Shown here: piece after piece, positions 14,635 to 26,870 of the stretch | How the letters are laid out: every line of letters starts with the position of its first letter | Position numbering within the stretch: the first letter of the stretch is position 1 | Assembly: GCA_013399895.1 (NCBI GenBank) | Contig: VXBA01005866.1 | Location: 416,688-480,687, forward strand | From: Serilophus lunatus | Taxonomy: Eukaryota > Chordata > Aves > Passeriformes > Eurylaimidae | DNA: 64,000 bases | Reading direction: 5' to 3' | Translations under genes and position numbers: made by a program | Notes under the pieces: model-generated | What the model saw: only the letters and a program-made list of their open reading frames with translations | Database searches by the model: none | What the model was told of the DNA's origin: nothing

Positions 14635-16039
14635 TGCTGTTTCTACCAAGAGATTCTTTTTTAATTGGATTTTAACAATGATGGGATTTCTCCACAGTGT
14701 CCTTTACATGTTTACATTAAGTAAACATAATAAAAATCAAACAAACACTGACAAGTATAAACAATTTTTAACTCTGGGGGGGGTTTTAACTCTGTTTTAA
14801 AGAGAACTCTGTTTCCACAGTACTGATGATTCAGTATTAACGTGGTTATCACAGCCTCCCACGAAGAAGTAAAAAAAAAGGATTTTTGCAAATACTCTTA
14901 AAACAATCTTAAAACACTACATAGAGGAAAATAACATATATACAGATATGGTCCTTTGTTTCTTGGCAGAATATCTGGAATGTGAAGGGCAATTATTTTT
15001 ATAATAGAACATGCTATGGGATAAGTCTTTCCCAAGCAATTATGCTCTTTCATAGTAATGCTTTCATGAAAGATAATCTGATTAAATTCCTTTGGTCAGA
15101 AGCCTATTTTTAATTAAATACCCTAAGGATAGCTCTTTTAGAGCTGTTTAGCTCACTTGGTTTTAATGGATGTCAGTAAACCCTGAATAATTCACATAGT
15201 CAAAGAAGCTGAATTTGTGAGTAAATCCTAACATCCCAGCCTGAATCTATGGTTTGTCAGAGGGGTTATAAAGGCAGTTAAGGAGTCTTTCTCTGCTGCA
15301 CAGACCTCTAGGGACTGGGGAAGTACCTAAGTGTCTGGTATAGGACACTTTCAAGTGGACTACTTGTCCGATGCCTTGCAGCTATTCTGATGTCTCTATG
15401 CTTAAACTCCCTAGATTTTCATCTGTTGCAAACTCAGCTACCTTTTGGATCCTGAACATAATGAGAGCTCAAACATGCTCTCCAGAAATGTTTATGCACA
15501 GCTCTGATGATAAGCAGCCAAACGCATCAGAGAGTCAATCAGTGATTTAGGCTGCTTACGTCTCAAATACAAATGGGGCCTGAAACTTAGAGATATATAT
15601 AAATGTGAAGAAAGGTAACACAGGTACCCCTAAAGCACCAGGCAGTGGAAGTATTTAGGAAAATTCATTTCTAAAGATGAGAACACTAAACATAACAGTG
15701 CATACACTGGGCATGAAAGAGCAATGTTTTTTCCTTCTCCAGGCCTTCTTAATGCCTTGCCAGGGCCCCCCCTCACAAGACATCCAGGGCTGTCTGTGAA
15801 AAAGTTATCTTTTCAAGGTGTTAACTCCTATGCAAAGCAGGAGAAGAAGAGACATCTAAAGCTGTTTCTAGGAAAAAAAGCCTCTTCCAGGCAGGAAATG
15901 CTTCTAAAATAACCGTTAACTCCTCATAGTAACTCTTACAGATAAAGGTCTTTCTACATTTACAACAAATATAAAAAATACATTTGCATATATAACGAAT
16001 AAATACATATATTAATTTTGAAGATTATTCACAAAGATT
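14635..16039. other. intergenic, nothing recognised
   Basis: AT-rich unique-looking DNA. No exon or repeat identified. Confidence 0.5.
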
Positions 16040-16760
16040 AAGTGTATACTTGGATGCAGCCAACAGAGGCAGCTGGTTGGGCAGCAGTCTCTCCATTCTG
16101 CTTCAGGAGCTTCTGGACCTTCCAGGGACAAGGTCCGGGATCATTGGGCACACCTGGAAGCCCTTTGAGAAACTGGAGGGTACCTGTTGCTACTAGGCAA
16201 GAATGAGGGAAGGAGAGCCAACAGGTGTGGACTTAAGGAAGTTCCAGCAGCTTCTAAGGAGCATGATCAGCTGCCCTTGACCCAGGGAGCCTGGAGCCCT
16301 TGTGGCAGCTGCCCCACATTTGGTAAAGCACCCTTTAGCCCGTGCTTAGGAGAGGAATATATAAAACGCCTGGCTCAGAGCACAGATCCTAAGGACAGCA
16401 GAACACTAAAAGGAAGGGCCTTGGTTGTATTTGTACTGTTGTGAGGGTCTCGGTTTTGGTGGTGATGTGTCACAGGGCAGCCTGCTTAGCAGTTATTGAA
16501 GTAGCTGTCCCTGCTGTGGCAGTAGATCTATGCAGGCTGAGCTCTGGATAGCAGATGAAGTTCTCCAAATCCTGGGTTGCAGGGAGTACCTGAAACTGTT
16601 CTCCAATATATGCCATCTTGGAAGAACTATGCTGCCAAATAGAGGAGTTACAGATGGCAGAGAGTATGCTGTGCAGCATCAGAGAGGAAAAAAGAGAAAT
16701 AGATGAGGTTTTTTTTGTGAGACACAGTGACGCCACAAACCCTAGATGCCAAGTGCAGCA
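16040..16760 (+). other. unassigned promoter-like stretch upstream of CR1, with TATATAAAA box
   Basis: The stretch contains TATATAAAA at 16358-16366 followed by an open frame that ends quickly. Its far end (16620-16760) has a phrase resembling CR1 ORF1. It could be an LTR, a CR1 5' region or unique DNA; I cannot decide. Confidence 0.25.
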
Positions 16761-17084
16761 GAGAAGCAGGCAGTGTCCTGCCCTAATATTGATGTAAGTG
16801 CAACTGCTGAAGAATGGGAAGAATGGAAATTTATGGCTTATAGCACCAAGGGAAGGGCTCCTGCCCTGCCTAAGGGGCATTCAATCACCTCCAAAGGTGA
16901 AGAGCAGTCAGGTATGTCTTCAAGCAAAGAATCTGGTCCACCTGACCCTAAACCATGCAAGACCACCAGGGAGAAACAGGTGAACAGGTGCTCCCTTGCT
17001 ACAGGAGAGAGGCACCCATCTGTTGACCTGACCATCATCTAGAAAGGCCTACTCTCTGTGCCATGACTGAGGATGCTGTGGAGG

Positions 17085-17670
17085 GAGTGGTGAAACCATT
17101 CTAACCCTCTGGCTACTATCCTCTGCAGGTCAAGGGAGGTCATTCCTTCCCTCTGTTCAGCACTGGTGAGCCTATATCTAGCATATTGTTGTTCTCCTAA
17201 GTACAACAGAGACAAGACATAGGCATGTTGGATAGAGTCCAGATAATGTCCAGCTATAAAGATGATGGGTTAGAGCATCCCTTACAAAGAGGAAAGGCTG
17301 AGTGAACTGGTAGTCTTTGTCCTGGAGAGGAGAAGGCCCAGAGATAATCCTATTAATATATACATATAAATACCTGAAGGAAGGATGTTAAGAAGACAAA
17401 GCTGGATACTTCTCAATGGCACCTTGGTGAGAGGGTCAGAGGCAAAGGACACGAACTGAAACATAAGAGGTTGCATCTGAAGATCAGGAAACATACTTTA
17501 ACTGTGAGAGTGACTGAGTGCTGGAGTTCTTGGAGGCATTCAAAAGCTGCCTGGAAATGGTCCTGGGCAGCTAACTGGTTCTAGCTGACCCTGCCTTGAT
17601 TATGGTGGGGGAAGGTTAGATGAGTCTATCTTCAGAGGTCCCTTTCAACCTCAGACCTTCTGTGATTCTT
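17085..17670 (+). mobile_element. decayed CR1 LINE 3' fragment
   Basis: Recognisable CR1 wording in order: TCAAGGGAGGTCATTCC, AGAGTCCAGA, CCTGGAGAGGAGAAGGCCCAG, AATACCTGAAGGA, TTTAACTGTGAGAGTGAC, GGTCCCTTTCAACCTCAGA and TTCTGTGATTCTT. It is strongly diverged. A region at 16620-16760 reading SIREEKREID may be CR1 ORF1 of the same insertion. Confidence 0.75.
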
Positions 17671-20600
17671 GTTACTGCCACAGGGCTTTCTGATGGCAAG
17701 ACTAGAAGAAACATTACTGTGATATTTCACTTCAAATTTTTCACTGCATTAGAAAAGTAAATTTGCAGAGTGCTACCTTGGAGACAATACTCTAATGAGA
17801 ATATGCTCATTACAGATGGCGCTGTCTGAGCCCATTAATTGTAGAGAGAAGAGTGTGTCTGAAAAACAGTCCATAGAGTATTTAAAAAACCTTTGCCTGA
17901 TTATGGCACAAGCTGAAAGACTAACCCAGCAGTGTAGCCTTGCATCTAACATGCTATAACGAGCCACATTGCATCAAATGGGCAGCTGCTCAGCAGCCCC
18001 AGTGGTTTGGCCCTTGTTAGAAGAGATATGAACTCCATCTTACAGTATTGTACATGCAACTTTAATTAATTCAGAAACTGGAAAGGAGGTAACATTGAAT
18101 AGCTAACTTGGAATGCTGCCTGTGCACACACTCATCCTAAAAATAATTGGTCATCTTGTCAGCAGTATAGTAAGTTTAATTTGGGACTGAAACCTGGGCT
18201 CAACATCTCAGGAAATGCAGCCATATTAGAAAAATGTAGGTCCAGAAGCAAAATTACAGAATTTTATCTGCTTTAAATTTTACTTCATATAATTATATTC
18301 CAAAATCTATCTGAAAAAGAAAAAAATAGTGCTTGAGTCTTCTATTGAGGAAAGTGAAGCAACATACAGCATAATGAGATCTCCACATCGCACAATGTAT
18401 TTGCTCTGTTTAAAACGCAGGTGAGACCTGTGACTAGCTACAAGCACTCCTTTCCTGAAAGTTCCTTGAGAAAATGTCTGGATTTAGGATCCAAGAAATA
18501 CGTTACTCTAACAAAGCAAAGTTTGTAGCACAGAAGCAGACAAGGTTTGAATGCTGCTAATAAGTTAATCAGTGAATCTCCATTTCTCCTGATCTTTAGA
18601 TTAAAACAATTGATGTGAAATTTCTGATTAATAAGTACTTGCTTAAATTCTTTAATCAAGCCCACTTGTTTTTTATTAATTGAACGAATGTTCTGATCAT
18701 ACGCAGTTAACATGCTTGTAGTTAGGAAGAACAGGATACTCTAGAAAATATAACTAATGTATAGGTTCACCTTAAAGAAACATTGTAACAGCTTATTTTT
18801 ACTATTCAGGGTATCATATTTCTTCACAGGTATTAAGAGTGATGAGGATTTCATCTATACTTTTAAGAAAAAAAATCAAGTTGTCACCACCAGCCTCATC
18901 CTGAAAATGGTAACAACCAGAAGGCTGACAGTCAAATTGGACTGTTTGGCTGAACTGCTGCAGTATTGCCATATTGTTAATGACCAATTTCCACAGCAGC
19001 AAGTTTTCTTTCTGAAGCTGTTAATTTCTCCCTTGATTCTTTCATAGGACTCTGGTTGTCTTTTAGGCATAATATTGTCTTGTTAAAGTGTGCTTAGCAG
19101 TCTGTAATGGCTGTTTAAAGCATCTCTGCCTTTCTATAATTTTTACAGTGTGTTTATGAATAGAATAGAGTGCATTGGATTAGAAAATGCACTTATGTCC
19201 AGCTTGGATATTATTTGTTCCTGGTCATTACTTACGTGTTTCAGACCACAGGTCTCCCTTTGAAAGGCAGTTCTTTACCTAATCCATCCTTTTATTCTGT
19301 GCTTGGGTTCAAAATACATGCCTAAATGTAAAACTGTGTCCCAGGTCTGGACATTTGGGAAGCTGAGGTCTTCAGTCAAGGTAGTAGTGTGCTAAATGTG
19401 AACAGGTAGAAGGAGGGGATGCCTCTGTGCACTGAGACCCATAAGCAGCCTCTGTGAAGCCACTAAAATGGATCAAATCTTGTTTTCAGGGCTGAACTGA
19501 TAGGGTAGTGTGCATGCATACAGTTCTTCCCTCCCACCACCCAAAACCGCATAGCTGCATCCAGACTGCTGTCACCCAGTAGTCCCTCACTCACACTTGT
19601 CCAGTGCCTGGGAGCTCTTTGGCTGAGTGATGTGCTGGGGAACATGCATCAGCTTTTCAGAGCTGGTGGCTGGGAGTGAGTCGAGGACAGCCATGGCTCT
19701 AAGTGCTGTGATACTGAGGTTGTGTAGAGCTGACAGTCTAGGAACAGGCATAGCAGCCCAGAGCAGCCAGTTGCAGAAGAAAGGCCACGCAGAGGAGGTT
19801 GATGAGATGAATTAAAATGCTTGTTAAATAATTAACCTCCCCCTAAGAAAGTGCCTTTTAGTAAGAGGATGAAGAATGTCAGTATTTGAGTTTATTTTTA
19901 GTGTTCTATATTTGTGCCATGGGTTACAATGGCCAAGGATAACTTTTAAGTGACTTCAACAATCCAGATGCTTTCTGTGGAAATTTTGGCATTAAGTAAA
20001 TTTTTTTAGAATACCATAATATGATCAATCAGTAGGCATAGTGGGCCATTATTACAATACGCATACATCTTTTATTATATATATAACTCCTGCTAAGAGG
20101 GGTCTCCTGTTCTGAAGGATTTAGTGTCTGAGGTTCTAGTCCTGTCATTTGCAGTATAGAACTGTATTTCTTAATCTGTATGCTTTGCCAATGAAGTCAG
20201 CTGCATAGGAGCAGTCAGTCACAGGCTAAGGTCTTCCTAGATCAGAACTGAAAATTACCTGAGAGGACCCAGTAATCTTTTTTTAATTTAGCTGATATGT
20301 CTTATTTTTTTGTAAAGTTGAGGGAGCATTCACTTCAGGAAGAGCAGGGCAGTGTAGGGCAGAGCCCATAAATATGATTGCCAAATGAATACTGTTGTGG
20401 TGAGTTTCTGTAAATCCCAGAAGGTCTCTGGGATATATACTGTGCCTTTCCCTTGATGTGGAAATAGTTATTTACAGCCAGTAAGCACCCTGAGTATAAA
20501 GCAATGAGTAACTTCCAAAAGTGCCTGCAATTTCTACCCTCTGAATGGACAGACAGAAGCTTCTAAAATGTTGCTCTTACTAGTAGTCTAAAAATTGTCA

Positions 20601-23600
20601 TTAGCAAATAATTATTGTAATATGGTTGTATTACCTTTACTGCAGGATAAATGTCTAAGTGGGAGTTGTGAATTTTGTTTGTTCATAGTGGCTAATGCTG
20701 ATGGAGGCACAGCACTCTGCATTCTTTTTTGCTGCTAGGTCACTGGCAGTAGAATTTTGCCATGTGTGATCTGATATTTTGTCTATTTTAAAATTTGCAG
20801 TTGCCCCTCTCTGGACTGTCACCTCAGTTTGGAAGGGACAAAAAAATGTGAGACAGTGGGGATGGTGTCTTTTCAGACCTTTCAATGACACTGGAAACCC
20901 TGTTCAGCAGTGATGTTTATAGCCCAGCCTTATGGTCCCCATCTTTCATCATTCAAAAGTCCAATCTGTTGTTTTCTGACACTTTTAAAAGAGTGCCTGG
21001 ACCGCCTTCTTTCTCTCTCTCAAAAGGCTTGACTGGAATAAACTGGTATTTCCACTGTGCTAAGTATTTGGTGCAGGTGTCATGCAAAAAAGAAAATTAG
21101 TTGTGTGCTATTTTCCATTGGGTCTGAATATTCATAGCTTAAAATATAAGAGTATGAAGCATGAGGAGGTAAAAATAGTATCTTCATTTATGACAGTTTT
21201 TTGCTATTGTGTCTTGTAGATGTTTTCGCTGCTCTGAAGGTAAGAGGTAACAATACATCTTAGAGATCTTGACTGATTCTTTTAGCATTGGGCATCATAA
21301 GACTTCTTTAAAACTGTGTTGCTTCTAGTTAACTTAAATTGGGGCTGTACTTTGAGGAAACCAATTCCCCAGCAAGTGTGGGTGTGTAGCCTGTTGAGAG
21401 ATGGAAGTTCTTCCGCTCTGTCCATCTGCCAGCTGGCTCAGCTCACAATCTGCTTTATTTCCAGCTGGGAAATAAGGAGCTTCAAAACAAGATAGCAAAA
21501 TAGTTGAACATATTTTCAAGTAGCTAAACCATAAAGCAGCAATTTAGAAAAGGCCATCATATTGGCTATCACAGCTTAAAAAGAGCAAAAATTCTTTTTA
21601 TTAGCCTTTGTGCTATTTACAGGTGAGATAATCAGTTATTCTAGGGCAAGTTTACCTTCCAATATGACCAGTGAAAAGTACAAAAAGCAACACATGTAGC
21701 AGCCTAGACTATGTGCATTCAAAATAAAAGGAATAAAGGGTTAAGGTGAGCATGATGAATAGTTAATAGTCTGTCCCTACATGATCTTTTCATAGAAGTG
21801 TAGGTATGATACTGTTTCCTTTGAAAAATCTGTCTACTGAAATGTACGTTGTACAACAATTTGATACATTGTATCTCACTCTATGCATGTATCTATGAAA
21901 GGTGGATTTTTTCTCTCATTCTCACATTGACTTTTTCTCTCTTTCTGGACTTGGAAGTTTTTTGTACTGCTACATATACAGAAGACAAAATCTGGTACTA
22001 CTTGTACTGTGCAATACTTTGCTTTCTCCTCTGCTTTTCTCCTTACCATAAGTGAGTCCACCCTGATGTACGCAATAGCAGTTGTGCTCATCAAGTCTCA
22101 TATTTGCTACCAAAATATCTCCTCTTCAATATGAGATAGAGTACTGTTCTGTGAGGACCATGGGAGGACTAGACACTGACAGTACTGTAACTCAGTATGC
22201 AATGAAGAATCTGACTCATTTGCAAAAGTGATAAGGATATTTATTGACTGTGCCGGTGGTTAGAGTTGAGCAAGAACTGAAAAAAAGGTAAGTTTTCTTT
22301 ATGGGTACTTACGGTGGTTTTACTCACAGCTACAAAGGGAGATGTAACCCATCTGCATCTGAAGCAATGCCCCTCAGGGGAGGCACAGTCAGCTCAGGTG
22401 GAATTCTCATTCCAGTTCTGCTGGCCAGCTGCTTCACTGCCTTTAGCACACCCTGCTGACTCTCTGCCTTTGCTCTCCATTTATCAAGTAAGATTAATTG
22501 CAATCAGATTTTCCTTCCTGCTATGAAGATTAGAAGAGTAAAGCTAAGCTAAGTGAGGGACTTGGGTGGTATGTTGTTAGGAAACCATCCTGTTTGTTTT
22601 GTGGAAGTCTGTCTTTAGCATCGCGTGGCCAGGCAGGCATGTCCCTGATCTTCCATGACCCTTCTCTATTAGGGAAACCAAGAGCATAATCTCATTAGCT
22701 AATCCATGTTGCTGCTTCTTTGTATTTTACTTGTGGTATTTTTGCAGAGGAGCAAGGAAACCTGTTACAGGGGAACACAGACAAGATCCCTGCTATCTTC
22801 CTTATTGCCTACAAATTACAATGTGAAAAAGAGAAAGAAAAGACAGTGGTCTACCACAAGCATGCTGTTACTGTCTAAAGGCTTTGCATGTGGAAAAAAC
22901 CCCATCTGAGTGATTTGAAGCACTAGGGGTTTTTTTCCCATAATTTTATTTCATGATGCTGCTCCCAGGTTTCTACAAAACACTTTTTTTGCCACTATGC
23001 TTTTTCTCCCTCTTTTGGGATTTTTCTCTTGCACTTAAGGGATTCTCTGGCCCCCACTCCTGTTAACAGAAGCATGATGATGCTAGTTACCTAGATAACA
23101 CTGTCTTCTGAAATTCAGACACAGAGGTACAAAGACACTGTGCTCTGACCACCAGCTAAAAGCAAGGGTTTGAATGCATAGCTTGAGCACGTGAAGCCTT
23201 GTTGTCTGTCAGCCTGTTGGTTCGCCACCAGAGAAGTAACATGAACTCCAGGATACCATCCGCCCACACACAGGAATGAACATTACTGATGTTGGTTTAG
23301 TAATAAGCTAAACTGTACTTCTAAGTTTCTAGCACCAGAATTTCCACAACCTCTCCGATTTCAGTTTTTTCCATATCCCTTTTTTTTTTTTTTTGGAAGA
23401 CAGTTCAATCTAGGCATGTATCTCCAGCAGAGGCCTTGCAAATGCACAACAGAAAATAAGAAGTACTGAAGTACTTGCAGGATTACTTGTAGATCTTGCT
23501 CACTATTCTCCCCTTTACATGGTCCTGCATAGAGCTCACCTTACTGCACAGCAGTCTGCTTGTGTTCAGTCCATGGCCCACTATAATCCCCAGAACCTGT

Positions 23601-26269
23601 TCTCCAACATTTCCTAGCTATTTGGTCCTGATTTGTACTTGTGAAATTGATTTTTCCTGCCCAAGGGTAGTGCTTTGTACTTGTCTTGACAAAATTTCAG
23701 CCTCATTTTTTGCCTGTCTGTTCAGCCAATTTCTCAACTACAATTTCTGCCTCAGGTATATTTGTGGGAAGGAGGTAAAACAGTGATATACCAAATACAG
23801 TCACAGTAACCTCATATCCTTAGGAAACTGGTAAAATAGTCAACAAGAGGAGAATTCAAAATTTGGCATGTTGTATTGACTGTCCTACATTTCCTTTAAG
23901 AGGGAAAAGTAGTGACTACGAATTTCATCCAAAATTTTTTTCCAACACAGTCAATTTGAGTCCTGCTTTTGTTCCTGGTTACTTACCCACATGGCCCAAA
24001 GCTCTCCCAAGGATCTTGGAACATGAGTCTTTGGTGGGCTGCACCCAGATGTGCTCCAGTACGTGCTGTCAGCATGTGCCTCTTCCCATTGATTTGAAGA
24101 TGCTGAAACGACATAGTCAGGTCTGCTTGAAGCTAAGTGTGCATTTGCTGCATTGCTGGATTGAGGCCTTAATCTTTAGATGAAGTGTGAATATGGGGAA
24201 TACAAGTCAGATTAACCACAACTAGATCTTCCTGTCTTCTATTAAGAAGGATAAACTGAACACTTCTTGGTTTCACACCCATGCTGACAGATCAAAGTAG
24301 CATGCTATAAAACCTTACTATTGGTGCTTGAATAGCAATGCATGCATTTTATAAAGGCACTTATGGTAAATATGAACAATAAGGAGGTTTTTACTTTTTA
24401 GTCTTGCTTTTAGTAGAAACATTGTCTCATTTACAGGCAGATTTGTATATTTGATAATGATTCCAGTACTTAGCACCAGCTATTTTTGCCCATTTGTTTG
24501 GAAGCCTCTAATAGCTTAGTCCAGTTGAGCTCATTTCATAGCTTCCCCTGACTCTGGGACCATCTGTTATCTACCTTGCTTTTTTTTCTTTGCCTGATTG
24601 GTTTCATACAGGCCCTTTAGTTCATTTTCAATAAGGGTAGTTCGGAGAAAATCATACTATAATCAGCAGTTGTGTGTACATTTGTGTATGTTGCTCCTGG
24701 CCCAACACTCACCTCCCTCCATTCCTCACCAATCAGATGGAAAACATCCTATGATGAAGAATGTTGTTGAATTTGCCAACCTTGTTGGAAAAAGAGTGTG
24801 ATTTTCTCCAAAGCTGGAACATTTTGGCAGGTAAGCCTGTAAAACCTGCAGAAGAAGGTGGTGAAAATAATTAAAAAGTAGGGGAAAAAAAAGCTCAAAA
24901 TATTAAGACTTTCTTGACTTATACTGTTGACCTTTTATAAATATATGTGCATATATTCATACATATATATGTATATATAAATACTGTTGACCTTTTAAAT
25001 CTACACAGAAATAATATATAATTTTTAAATATACATTCTCCATTTGTGTGTACTATTAAAAAAAATCTATCTTACTTCCTTGGGGATTTCCTCTTTGATT
25101 TAAAAATTTCTGGCTTCCAACTCATACAGGTCATGAATGAAGCAGTAGAAGTATAGAGAAATTAAGAGATATTATAAAATTCCTAGGAGTCTCTTGAAAA
25201 TATCTCCAGACACATGAACCTGGAGGCTTGTTTTGCTTCTGGATATTTTGTTTTTCGTTTTTTGTTGTTGTTGTGTTTTTTGTTTTGCTTTTCTTTTTAA
25301 TAAATGTCAGACTCTAAGCAAGAGTTGGAGAATGCTGGACTGGGGAATTGCTGCTTTAGGGAAGATTTTTTTAGAAGTAGTAGTTCAGAAAGAGAAGGGA
25401 AATGTAGAGCTTGAAGGAACCTTGCCTCACTTCTACTGTCATTTTGTCATAATGAACAGAGTCCTGTGATCTCTTCTGGGCTTTAAAAACTTCTCATTTC
25501 AAATTGGATGGATGATGGGGTGATAACCAAGGAAGAGCTGACAAGTTCTACTATCATCTGTATTGTCTGCAACAGTGTTGCAATAGGTCAAACCATTGAT
25601 AAGAAGCATCTTAAGAAACATTGATAGAAGCATCTTGAGATGTTTGTTTTCAAAGCACAAAGTCCAATCACTAGCTGTAGGAAATGGGTTTTTGCAGAAT
25701 TCCTCATGGCATTACTGCTCAGGATTTGCCTGAGCACAGTTGTTCTCCCTGTCTTGCAGTGCCTTCATCTGAATTTAGCACAAGCTTCTCCTGTTGAAAT
25801 TTTCTTGTATCTCTATTTCATAGCCTCAGAGAGGAAAAACGCAGGTAAAATGCAAATGTCGGCCTGGAAGCATTTCCACTTTGTCTGGGAGCAGGGCTCT
25901 GCATGGCTTGGGCTGCCAGGGGAGCCCTCTGGCAGAGGTCCTAGGAGAGTTGCTCCATCTGCCCTGCCCACATCTGGCAGCCGGATCGCAGGTACCAGCC
26001 TGCAGCCCTGGCCTCTGTCGTCCTTGTCCGCTCCTGGAGCCTGTGTGGGTCCCCTGGGGCGGTGGAGAACGAGGGAGGACTGAGCTGCTGGTGGAGCAGG
26101 GAAGGTTCCCAGGGGCCCTCGTGGGGTTGGGAAAGAAAACCTCCAAATAAAATGGGGAAAAGCCAGGATGAAGGACGTGCTCCAGGTTTATGATGGGAGG
26201 AGTTTGTGGGCTTTCCCTGGTGATGTAAAGACACCAGCAAGCTCTAGGAGCTAAGGAAAGGGTTTGTGC
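17671..26269. other. intergenic, nothing recognised
   Basis: About 8.6 kb without a supportable gene. A 17-base phrase ATACTGTTGACCTTTTA is duplicated at 24921-24937 and 24981-24997 around an AT dinucleotide-like stretch; otherwise no structure stands out. Confidence 0.5.
24921..24997. repeat. short direct repeat flanking AT-rich microsatellite
   Basis: ATACTGTTGACCTTTTA occurs twice with a 60-base period; between the copies lies ATATATGT-type simple sequence. Confidence 0.8.
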
Positions 26270-26870
26270 ACTCGTTTCATTACTGAAATATCACTGCGTC
26301 CGTGTTGCTGTTCTTTTCCCAGGCAGCGAGGCGTCAGATCTATTATCGTTGCCTGCAGCAGGAGTAGATACGACAAAAAAGCCGTGGACGTTTGTTTGGG
26401 GACAGGGAGCCCCTGGATGTTCTCGGTGCCAGCGGCCGATGTGTGGGGCTTCGCTGCGGTTTCCGGAGCCCCACCTGGTGTCGGGCCGTGGCAAGGGAAG
26501 CGCTTCCAAAGGCTCTCGCTGCCATTCTCCTCTCTGTGCTCACAAACAGCTTCCCCTGCAAGTATCACCGCCTCCTGCCCAGGGAGGCTTTGTTGCTTTC
26601 CGGGGAGCCGCGTTGGTACCTGGCGTATTTTCGTTTTTCAGCTGCCATGGGTAGCTGGGATTTCTAAGAAAGGATCGACTTGCATTTGACTCTTATGTCA
26701 AGTATCATCGGGATACAGTGGTGATGGCCTCCTCATTTATCAGCATGATCAGACCGTGAGCAGTGACAAACCCCGGGTGCCACTCGAAGCCTGTTCCTGC
26801 ACCGCTGGGTCGTGTGGTAAAACAAACGCACCGACACAGTTAATCAGGCTTGTTTTCTGTAGCAAGAGCA
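26270..26870. promoter_or_regulatory. orphan CpG-dense patch
   Basis: About 400-600 bases are clearly richer in CpG than all surrounding DNA of the left flank (GCGAGGCGTC, GCGGCCGATG, CCGCGTTGG and others). No recognisable exon or repeat is associated with it, although frames are open on both strands. It may be an unannotated transcript promoter, an enhancer, or the remains of a GC-rich repeat. Confidence 0.35.

Noticed and set aside
25826..26689. Several frames of 90-147 codons near the CpG-dense patch
   Set aside because: They are open on both strands at once because of GC content, without domain or splice support.
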